30,785 bases of DNA, from contig JAICUV010000007.1 of assembly GCA_025935655.1 (NCBI GenBank), positions 1-30,785 of the forward strand, given 5' to 3'. Position 1 is the first letter of the stretch, and the number at the start of each line of letters is the position of its first letter. The position numbers were made by a program, and so were the translations under genes. The notes under the pieces were generated by a model. It saw only the letters and a program-made list of their open reading frames with translations, was not told where the DNA came from and ran no database searches. The DNA comes from Chloroflexota bacterium (GTDB taxonomy: Bacteria; Chloroflexota; Limnocylindria; Limnocylindrales; CSP1-4). Below, in pieces: positions 15,745-22,602 of this stretch.

Positions 15745-16848
15745 ATGCAGATCGCCATCGTCGGGCTCGCCGGGTGCGGCAAGACCACCGTGTTCAACAC
15801 GCTCACGCGTGGCCATGCCGAGACCGGGGGGTACGGCGGGCTCCAGCTCAACGTGGGTGTCGTGAAGGTCCCCGACGAGCGGCTCGACCGCCTGGCCGAG
15901 GTGTTCAAGCCCAGGAAGATCGTCCATGCCGACGTCACCTACGTGGACCTGCCGGCGCCGCCGGCGTCGAGCGAGGGCCGCGTCGGCGCCGAGGAGCTGC
16001 CCGCGGAGCACCTCGCCCGGCTCCGCGATTCGGACGCCCTGATCCACGTGCTGCGGGCTTGGGACTCTGCGGCCCATCCGCACCCGGCCGGCTCCGTGGA
16101 CCCGGCCCGCGATCTCGAGAACCTGGACCTCGAGTTCATCCTGGCCGACCTCGCGATGATCGACCGACGCCTCGAGCGCCTCCGCGGCTCCGGCCGCCAT
16201 GGCACGCCCGCGGAGCGCGAGGCGAACGAGCGCGAGGAGGCGATCCTGTCCCGCCTCAAGCCGGCCCTGGAGGCCGGCCGGCCGATCCGCGACGAGCCCC
16301 TGGACGACGATGAGGAGAAGGCGCTCCGCGGCTACCGGTTCCTGACCCAGAAGCCGGTGCTCGTGCTGCTCAACGTGGGCGAGGGCGAGCTCGCGGGCGC
16401 GCCGGCGCTGGCAGACCGGATCCGCTCCGGCTACGACCACCGGCACGCGATGGTCGACGCACTGTCGGCGAAGATCGAGATGGAGCTGGGCGAGCTGGAG
16501 CCGGACGAGGCGGCGGTGTTCATGGAGGAGCTCGGGCTGACCGAGAGCGCCCTCGACCGCGTGATCGCGCTCAGCTACCGGCTCGTCGGGCTGATCTCGT
16601 TCCTCACCGCCGGGCCGGACGAGGTGCGGGCCTGGCCGATCCCCGACGGGTCGAACGCGGTCGACGCTGCGGGCGCGATCCACTCCGACCTCGCGAAGGG
16701 CTTCATCCGCGCCGAGACGATCGCCTACGAGGACCTCCTGTCGCTGGGCTCCATGGCCGAGGCGAAGAAGCACGGCAAGGTCCGCTCGGAGGGCAAGACC
16801 TACCGGGTGCGCGACGGGGACGTCGTCGAGATCCTGTTCAGCCGCTGA
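15745..16848 (+). CDS. Divergent YchF/Obg-family P-loop NTPase with TGS domain
   Basis: 367 residues. The P-loop GLAGCGKTT (7-15) replaces the usual GLPNVGKST of YchF, and the switch II motif DxxG reads DLPA (68-71), so the glycine is missing. An NVGE segment (about 212) stands at the G4 position as in YchF, which prefers ATP. A coiled region (about 125-195) and a C-terminal TGS domain (SDLAKGFIRAETIAYEDLL to VVEILFSR, about 300-367) complete the YchF architecture. Canonical YchF binds ribosomes and responds to oxidative stress; this divergent form may differ in nucleotide cycle. It ends six bases before the convergent PBP stop codon. Confidence 0.88.
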   Translation: MQIAIVGLAGCGKTTVFNTLTRGHAETGGYGGLQLNVGVVKVPDERLDRLAEVFKPRKIVHADVTYVDLPAPPASSEGRVGAEELPAEHLARLRDSDALIHVLRAWDSAAHPHPAGSVDPARDLENLDLEFILADLAMIDRRLERLRGSGRHGTPAEREANEREEAILSRLKPALEAGRPIRDEPLDDDEEKALRGYRFLTQKPVLVLLNVGEGELAGAPALADRIRSGYDHRHAMVDALSAKIEMELGELEPDEAAVFMEELGLTESALDRVIALSYRLVGLISFLTAGPDEVRAWPIPDGSNAVDAAGAIHSDLAKGFIRAETIAYEDLLSLGSMAEAKKHGKVRSEGKTYRVRDGDVVEILFSR

Positions 16849-16855
16849 CGCGGCT
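16840..16855. terminator. Bidirectional hairpin made from both stop codons
   Basis: AGCCGC (16840-16845), loop TGAC, GCGGCT (16850-16855). The loop contains the YchF TGA; the last base of the second arm is the first plus-strand base of the PBP stop (16855-16857). Convergent genes thus share one 16-base hairpin with no free intergenic DNA. Confidence 0.5.
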
Positions 16856-19566
16856 CAGCCCGGGGGCGAGGGGGCGGGCGAGGCGGAGGGCTCCGGGGAG
16901 CCGCTCGGATGCGGCGTGGCGACCGGGACCACCGTGCACCACGCTGTCGGCGCGACCGCCGCACCCCAGGTGTGGCCGAACGGGTAGAACCCCGTCCCGT
17001 AGAACCACGAGGTCCGCGTCCCCTTCGGGCCGCCCGCGACGCCGGGTCCGCGCGCGGCGCGCGCCAGCCAGCCACGGTCGGCGCGCTGCCAGGTCGGGTG
17101 ACCGGCCTCGGCCGCGGCGAAGTCGGTGTACTGCCGGGTCACCCTGGGCCCGGCGCATCCGTCGCGCCAGAGCAGGCCCGTCGCGGCGTCGATCGTCCGC
17201 GTGACGACGGTCGACGGCTTCCTCGGCGGCAGGGTGCCGGCGATGAACAGCTCCTTCACCGCGTTGCGCGTCGAGGACGTGGCCCGTGCCCCGGTGAACG
17301 GGTCCACGCGCGCCTCCACCAGCCCCTTCGGCCGGACCCGCTCGAAGCGCTCGATCGGCATGCCCCGGGACACCTCCGACATGATGGCCGACCACAGGGG
17401 CGCGGACGTGTCGAGCGACAGCTTGCCGTCGTTCGGCGCGTTGTCGGAGTTGCCGAGCCAGACGCCGGCGACGAGGGCGGGCAGGTCGGGGTCGGCGGGC
17501 GGCGCGAGGTAGCCATAGGCATGCACGTCGCGGTTGTCGGTCGTCGTCCCGGTCTTGTATGCCGCCGGACGGACGCGGTGGCTCGTGATCCCGTCGGTCA
17601 CACGCCACCGGCCCCAAAACGGGTTGACCCGGCGGTCGGTGTTGCCCGCGAGGATGTCCGTGATGATGTAGGTGGCCTGGCGGGACGCCACGCGGGTTCC
17701 CCTGGGCCCCGAGTCGGTGGTCGGCCAGATCCGCGTCCCGTGCTGGTCGACGACCTCGAGGATGGTCCGGCGCGGCATCAGCACCCCGCCGTTCGCGATC
17801 ATCCCGTACGCCCCGAGGAGGTCGATGGGATGCATCGTCAGCGTGCCGATGCTCTCGGAGACGACCGCGGTGGTGCCGGGCGGATAGTGGATGCCGAACT
17901 GCCGGGTCCGCGCGAGCTGGTGCCGGACGCCGTTGATGAGGCCGGCCTTGATCGCCGGGATGTTGAGCGAGAACTGGAGTGCGGTTCGGAGTCGGACGGG
18001 GCCGCGCTCGAGCCGGTCGGCCTGGATCGGGTACCAGGCACGCGCGCCGGCCGGCGCGAAGTTCGTCACCACGTCCATGAACATCGTGGCCGCGGTCATC
18101 CGCTGGTCGTCGATGCCGACGAGGTACCCGAGGGGCTTGATCGCCGACCCGGGCTGCCGCCATCCGTCGGCGAGCACGTCGAACGCGGGCCGGAAGTGCC
18201 GGTTCCCCTTCGCCCGGTAGCTGGCCGAGCCGACGTAGGCGAGCACGTCGCCCGTGCGGCTGTCCATCACCGCCGCGGCGCCGTTGTGGATGGCGTGGCC
18301 CCGGAGCGCGAGGATCCAGCTCCACTCCGATCGCGGGATGTGCCGCTCCTTGAGCACGTGGCGCGGGTTGGCCAGGTTCGGGATGACCGCGGCGGCGTAC
18401 ACCCACCGCTCGGTGATGCGCTGCATCCGCTCGTCCAGCGTCGTCCGGACTCGGTAGCCGCCGGTCTCGATCGCGGGGCAGGACACGGGGACGTCGTTGC
18501 ACAGGATCCTGGCGAGCTCCCGCCGGACCTGCCACACGAAGTGCGGTGCCCGCCATGTGAGGGCCGGGGGCGGGTCGAGGATGACCGGCTCGAACATCGC
18601 CATCTCGTAGTCCGCGACGGTGTGGTTCGCGCCGCTGAGCTCGCTCCGGGTCTTCATGAGCTCCAGGATGTAGTTCCGCCGGCGAACGACGGCGGCGGAC
18701 GGGGGCACGACGAGGCGGGTGGCCTCCCGGCCGTTGTCGTCGGTCACCGGTTCCTCGCGGGCGTTGGCCACCAGGTCGAACGCGGACGGCGACTGCGGGA
18801 TGGCGGCGAGCAGCGCGGCCTGCGCGAGGGTGAGGTCGGAGAGGGCGATGTTCCAGTAGCCGCGCGCCGCGGCCGAGACCCCGTAGGACTCGTTCCCGTA
18901 GAACGTGTCGTTGAGGTACGTGGCGATGATCCGCTGCTTGCCCTCGCGCCCCGGGTACGCGTTCGTGAGCCGGATCGCCTGCACGAACTCCATCGCCTTG
19001 CGGTCGAAGAGGGGGAGGTCGGCGGGCGGGGCCGGCAGGAGCCGCGAGCGCACGAACTGCATCGTGATGGTCGATGCGCCGCGCTGGTCGCCCTGGAGGG
19101 TGTCGAGCGCCGCCGAGACGACGCCGAACGGGTCCACGCCGGGGTTGTTCCAGAAGGTGTTGTCCTCGATCGCGGTCGTCGCGTCGATCAGCTCGGGCGG
19201 GATGGATTCGAAGTCGACCACCTCGCGGCGCTCCGACCCCAGGCGCGCGAGCAGGATCGTCCCGGAGCGGTCGTAGATGCCCGACTGCTGGTCGAAGGTG
19301 ATGTCGTCCAGCGAGTGCGCCGGCTCCGGCAGGCCGACGGCGATGGAGGCGAGCACCGCGGCGCCGGAGACGCCGGCCAGGGCGAGCGCAAGCGCGCCGG
19401 TCGCGCCGAGGATGCCCACGAGCATCGCCAGTGCGATCCCCGCCGACGCGTGTCCGCCGGGGCTGTGTTCCCCATGTCGGCCGCGCAGCCGCGTCACCCG
19501 GCTCGCGTGCCCGATCAGCACGGGCTGCCTGATCCTCGGGTCGCGTCCCGACCGCGCCGTCACCAT
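16855..19566 (-). CDS. Class A penicillin-binding protein (glycosyltransferase and transpeptidase)
   Basis: 903 residues. Polymerises and cross-links peptidoglycan outside the membrane. A basic cytoplasmic tail (1-40) is followed by one or two hydrophobic stretches (about 43-80) as the anchor. GT51 domain (about 105-290): catalytic E134 in AIEDNTFWNNPGVD, GASTITMQFVR, RKAMEFVQAI and YLNDTFYGNESYGVSAAA. Transpeptidase domain (about 420-720): SAIK with S474, SLN (533-535) and KTGTT (671-675), all intact. Oddities: Asn where His is usual in the EDxxFxxH motif, and ITMQ instead of ITQQ. A Ser/Pro-rich tail ends the protein. An exact 16-bp tandem repeat lies 5 bp upstream of the ATG. Confidence 0.95.
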   Translation of the reverse strand: MVTARSGRDPRIRQPVLIGHASRVTRLRGRHGEHSPGGHASAGIALAMLVGILGATGALALALAGVSGAAVLASIAVGLPEPAHSLDDITFDQQSGIYDRSGTILLARLGSERREVVDFESIPPELIDATTAIEDNTFWNNPGVDPFGVVSAALDTLQGDQRGASTITMQFVRSRLLPAPPADLPLFDRKAMEFVQAIRLTNAYPGREGKQRIIATYLNDTFYGNESYGVSAAARGYWNIALSDLTLAQAALLAAIPQSPSAFDLVANAREEPVTDDNGREATRLVVPPSAAVVRRRNYILELMKTRSELSGANHTVADYEMAMFEPVILDPPPALTWRAPHFVWQVRRELARILCNDVPVSCPAIETGGYRVRTTLDERMQRITERWVYAAAVIPNLANPRHVLKERHIPRSEWSWILALRGHAIHNGAAAVMDSRTGDVLAYVGSASYRAKGNRHFRPAFDVLADGWRQPGSAIKPLGYLVGIDDQRMTAATMFMDVVTNFAPAGARAWYPIQADRLERGPVRLRTALQFSLNIPAIKAGLINGVRHQLARTRQFGIHYPPGTTAVVSESIGTLTMHPIDLLGAYGMIANGGVLMPRRTILEVVDQHGTRIWPTTDSGPRGTRVASRQATYIITDILAGNTDRRVNPFWGRWRVTDGITSHRVRPAAYKTGTTTDNRDVHAYGYLAPPADPDLPALVAGVWLGNSDNAPNDGKLSLDTSAPLWSAIMSEVSRGMPIERFERVRPKGLVEARVDPFTGARATSSTRNAVKELFIAGTLPPRKPSTVVTRTIDAATGLLWRDGCAGPRVTRQYTDFAAAEAGHPTWQRADRGWLARAARGPGVAGGPKGTRTSWFYGTGFYPFGHTWGAAVAPTAWCTVVPVATPHPSGSPEPSASPAPSPPG

Positions 19567-19570
19567 CGCC

Positions 19571-19602
19571 GTTCGCCGCCTCAGGCGTTCGCCGCCTCAG
19601 GC
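19571..19602. repeat. 16-bp exact tandem duplication upstream of PBP gene
   Basis: GTTCGCCGCCTCAGGC at 19571-19586 and again at 19587-19602, directly abutting. On the PBP sense strand each unit holds the small dyad GCCTGAGGC. It sits in the expected leader, 5 bp before the ATG. Confidence 0.9.
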
Positions 19603-19715
19603 GCCGGATGGTGCGCCGGCGTGTGCGCGATGGCTAGTGGCGAACCGCCCCGATCGGCGGCCGCGACGGCCCCTTCACGGCTCGAGGGGCTCGCTCCCCT
19701 GGACCCGTGGAGGGA

Positions 19716-19737
19716 GCCGCCCCTCAGTTGGGGCGGC
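19716..19737 (-). terminator. Hairpin with the acidic-protein stop codon in its loop
   Basis: GCCGCCCC (19716-19723) pairs with GGGGCGGC (19730-19737). The six-base loop contains the stop (TCA on plus, TGA on minus). Eight perfect G-C pairs, the strongest such stem in the window. Confidence 0.6.
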
Positions 19738-20065
19738 CGTCGATCTGGAGGTCCGCGAGGATCTCCGCGTAGTCGACGCCCTCCTCGTCCGCGTCCAGGT
19801 CGGCGAGGAAGTTGTCCTCCTCCTCGCGCGAGACGTTGACCGCGGCCGTGAGACGCTCGTCCGTGACGGCGATGAACCCGTAGTCGCGCTCCAGCTCGTC
19901 CGCGATCGCCTCGACCAGGGTCTGGGTCTCGAACACGTCGACGACCCGGCGGCGGATCGACTGGACGACGTCGAAGAACTCCTCGGCCTCCATCTCCTCC
20001 TCGCGCGCGAGCAGCAGGTCCGCGAAGACCTCGTCGTCGCCCTCGTGGAGCTCGTAGAAATGCAT
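19724..20065 (-). CDS. Small acidic protein, unknown function
   Basis: 113 residues, strongly acidic with many Glu/Asp. It begins MHFYELHEGDDEVFADLLLAREEEM and is predicted to be mostly helical, with an EEEDNFLADLDADEEGVDY acidic stretch near 81-99. No membrane segment, no cysteine, no recognised family. The start is supported by GAGG on the minus strand upstream and a TATACT box about 70 bases before the ATG. Its stop lies in a hairpin loop. Reading frame and composition match true genes here, so I believe it is expressed; a role as a small cytosolic partner or regulator would be a guess. Confidence 0.75.
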   Translation of the reverse strand: MHFYELHEGDDEVFADLLLAREEEMEAEEFFDVVQSIRRRVVDVFETQTLVEAIADELERDYGFIAVTDERLTAAVNVSREEEDNFLADLDADEEGVDYAEILADLQIDGRPN

Positions 20066-20135
20066 GATGGGAACCTCGAGTCGTCGTGCAGGCCGGTCCG
20101 CGGGGCGCCCGCGCGGGCCACGGGGCGGAGTCCCA

Positions 20136-20142
20136 GTATAGG
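20136..20142. promoter_or_regulatory. Possible bidirectional -10 region
   Basis: AGTATAGG on plus. The minus strand reads TATACT (20141-20136), about 70 bases before the acidic-protein ATG. The plus strand reads TATAGG (20137-20142), about 40 bases before the kinase GTG. One AT-rich core could serve both divergent genes. No -35 consensus on either side. Confidence 0.4.
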
Positions 20143-20181
20143 TTGGGACCGGCAGGCAGCCGGACGGGAGGAGCTGACGGC

Positions 20182-21111
20182 GTGACGGATGGTGCCCCGG
20201 TGGTCGTGGTCGTGGGTGCGGCCTCGCGCGACCTCACCGACGAAGATCCGCGTGGCTGGCGGCTGGGCGGCGGCGTCTCGTACTCGGCGTTGGCGCTCGC
20301 GCGCCTGGGCGTCCGGACGCGTGCGCTCATCGGCGTGGACGGGCCCGCCGCGACCTCGGTCGAGCTCGGCGTGCTGGAGCGGGCGGGCGTGGAGCTCGTG
20401 CTCGTGGACCTGGAACGGGGGCCAGTGTTCGTGAACATCGAGACGCCGGCCGGACGGGTGCAGGAGTCGCGCGAGGTCTCGGACCCGATCGACGTCACGA
20501 CGATGCCGCGCGGCTGGCTGCAGGCCGACGCGTGGCTGTTCGCACCGGTGGCCGCGGAGCTTCCCGACCAGTGGGCGGCGATTCCGGGGGACGGCTCGCT
20601 CGTGGGCCTCGGCTGGCAGGGGCTGCTCCGGGTCCTCCGCGCGGGCGAGCGCGTGGCGCACGTCGATCCCGGGCCGTCACCGCTCGTCGCCCGGGCGGAC
20701 ATCGTGGGCGTGGGCATGGACGACTTCGACCGGACGACGCCGCTGGACTCGCTCGCCGACCTCGTGGGCCCGGGTGGGACGCTGCTCGTGACCGACGGGG
20801 CGCGCGGTGGGACCGTCATCGAGACCTCGGCCGACGGACGCTCGCGGACCCGCGACGGGTGGGCCGCCACACCGACGACCGGCGTCGTGGACCCGACGGG
20901 CGCGGGTGACACGTTCCTGGCGGGCGCGTTCGCGGCGCGGCTGGTGCCCGAGTTGCTCGGTGGGCGCGGGGGCGGCGACGTCCACCTGCGGTTCGGGGCC
21001 GCCGCGGCCTCCCTCGCCTGCGAGGGTCCGGGCCTGGGGGCGGTGCCCGATCTCGGCGCCGTGCTCGCACGCCTCGACGCGGCGCCGCCGGGCTCAGCGC
21101 GCCCGGCCTGA
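20182..21111 (+). CDS. PfkB/ribokinase-family carbohydrate kinase-like protein
   Basis: 309 residues from GTG 20182, supported by GGGAGGAG eight bases upstream. N-terminal GGGVSYSALALARLGV (about 30-45) is the PfkB signature 1 region. The C-terminal VVDPTGAGDTFLAGAFAARL (about 236-255) is signature 2, with the catalytic Asp in GAGD. Members phosphorylate sugars, nucleosides or related alcohols in the cytoplasm; the substrate cannot be told. The middle of the protein (WLFAPVAAELPDQW and the rest) is diverged. It is convergent with mrfB and only 27 bp separates the two stop codons. Confidence 0.88.
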   Translation: MTDGAPVVVVVGAASRDLTDEDPRGWRLGGGVSYSALALARLGVRTRALIGVDGPAATSVELGVLERAGVELVLVDLERGPVFVNIETPAGRVQESREVSDPIDVTTMPRGWLQADAWLFAPVAAELPDQWAAIPGDGSLVGLGWQGLLRVLRAGERVAHVDPGPSPLVARADIVGVGMDDFDRTTPLDSLADLVGPGGTLLVTDGARGGTVIETSADGRSRTRDGWAATPTTGVVDPTGAGDTFLAGAFAARLVPELLGGRGGGDVHLRFGAAAASLACEGPGLGAVPDLGAVLARLDAAPPGSARPA

Positions 21112-21121
21112 GCGACGCCGG
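21103..21121 (+). terminator. Short hairpin around the kinase stop codon
   Basis: CCGGC (21103-21107) pairs with GCCGG (21117-21121); the nine-base loop contains the TGA stop. Only five pairs, so weaker than the others. Confidence 0.35.
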
Positions 21122-21138
21122 TCCGCGCGGTTAGCCGG

Positions 21139-22602
21139 TCACGCCGCGCCGGCGCGGCGGCGCACGCGTGCCGACAACCGCCGCCCGCGCCGGTCCAGGT
21201 CGGCCTCGAGCCGCGGTTGCGGTCGGCCCGTCAGCCGCGACCGCTCGAGGAGGCGCCACGCGGCGCGGGTCGCGGCGAGCGCACCCTCCTGGTCGCCGAG
21301 CCGGTGCTCGCGGAGCTTGGCGACCTCGATCCACGCGATCGCGCCGAGCGGACCGCCGGCCGCGGCCGCCGTCTGCCAAGCCTCGGCGGACTCGGCCCAC
21401 CGGCCCAGCCGCCGGAGCACTCGCGCCCGTTCGGCCGCGAGCCGCTCGTCCGTCCACCGTGCCCCCGCGTCCCACGGCGCCATGCCGGGCGCCGCGCCGA
21501 GCGAGCCGCCCCGCCCGTTCGCGAGCTCGCCACGCCAGCCGCTGCGCGGCGGCCGGCCCCCGAAGTGCGGCTGCGTCCGGGCGGTCCACCACTCGTCCTC
21601 GGCCGTCTGCTCGCGGACGAGCGGCCGGGAGGCCGGCGAGCGCCCGAACGGGTCGCGGACCGGTGCCTCGGCAGCCATCGCGTCATCGAGGCATTCGAGC
21701 GCCTCGTCGTGGCGCCGCTCCCGCGTGTAGGCCCGCGACAGGCCCGCGAGGTCGCCACGCGGGGCCTCGTGGCGCGCGTCGCGCCCCGCGTACCGCCGCT
21801 CGACGTGCGCGAGCAGCAGCCCCAGCGAGCGGACGTCCTTCTCGTTGTGGATCACGACGCCCGCGAGCGCGTCCACGGGCCCGCCGCGCAGGACGTCGAG
21901 GTAGATGCCCGGGATCTCCCAGCCCTCGACGTCGCCGATCCGGCTCACGCCGAGCAGCTCGCCCTCCACGGTCCGCAGCCGCGCGTCCTCCATGCGGTGG
22001 CGGAACACGCGCCGGACGAACGGCAGGAGGTCGAGGTGTCCCGCGTGGACGGGCGCCGCACGACCGGCGAGCCGGTAGCGGGCCTCGATCAGCGGCCAGT
22101 CGAACCCGCGCCCGTTGTAGCTCACGAGCCACGCGTCCGGCGTGACCCAGCGGGCGATCTCCGCCAGCATCGCGGGCTCGTCCGCGTGGTCCGGGAGGAG
22201 CAGCTGGGTCTGGCAGAACGCGCCCCCGTCCCAGCGTGCGAGCCCGACGAGGAACGCCAACGTCCCCGCCGCCGTCGCCAGCCCGGTGGTCTCCGTGTCC
22301 AGGCACACGAGCGGCGCGTCAGCGGGCGGGTGCCCGGGCAGCCGCGCCAGCCGCTCTCGGTCCACCGGGATGTCGATCGGCGCCAGGACCCGCCGGACCA
22401 GCCAGCCGTCCGGGGTATCGGCGACGTCCGCCCCGAGCACCGCCGCGAGGCGCGCCGCCAGCTGCGGGCTCCGCCGCCCGGCGAACGGGGCCCGGGCGGG
22501 CAGGGGATCGGGACCGGCCGGCCCGCTTCCCCGGGCGAGCGTCGCCCGCAGGTTCGCGAGCCGCCGCTCCCGCGTGACGGGGCCCGTGAGCTCCGCGGTC
22601 AT
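21139..22602 (-). CDS. mrfB: MrfB (YprB)-like DEDDh exonuclease with TPR-like C-terminus
   Basis: 487 residues from an ATG that overlaps the mrfA stop (ATGA). An RNase H-fold 3'-5' exonuclease: D102 and E104 in LDTETTGL, D168 in YNGRGFDWPLIE, H252 and D256 in IHNEKDV complete a DEDDh site. From about 275 onward the chain is helical with TPR-like repeats (LSRAYTRERRHDEALECLDDAM; LGRWAESAEAWQTAA). In Bacillus subtilis YprB/MrfB works with YprA/MrfA to repair mitomycin C damage independently of UvrABC. The same gene order here, with coupled translation, supports the same pathway. An N-terminal about 90-residue part has no clear motif. Confidence 0.87.
   Translation of the reverse strand: MTAELTGPVTRERRLANLRATLARGSGPAGPDPLPARAPFAGRRSPQLAARLAAVLGADVADTPDGWLVRRVLAPIDIPVDRERLARLPGHPPADAPLVCLDTETTGLATAAGTLAFLVGLARWDGGAFCQTQLLLPDHADEPAMLAEIARWVTPDAWLVSYNGRGFDWPLIEARYRLAGRAAPVHAGHLDLLPFVRRVFRHRMEDARLRTVEGELLGVSRIGDVEGWEIPGIYLDVLRGGPVDALAGVVIHNEKDVRSLGLLLAHVERRYAGRDARHEAPRGDLAGLSRAYTRERRHDEALECLDDAMAAEAPVRDPFGRSPASRPLVREQTAEDEWWTARTQPHFGGRPPRSGWRGELANGRGGSLGAAPGMAPWDAGARWTDERLAAERARVLRRLGRWAESAEAWQTAAAAGGPLGAIAWIEVAKLREHRLGDQEGALAATRAAWRLLERSRLTGRPQPRLEADLDRRGRRLSARVRRRAGAA
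21142..21159 (-). terminator. 18-bp perfect palindrome at the 3' end of mrfB
   Basis: CGCCGCGCC followed by GGCGCGGCG, ending one base from the stop codon (21139-21141). It lies inside the last codons. As RNA it would fold to a seven-pair stem with a CCGG loop. Confidence 0.45.
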
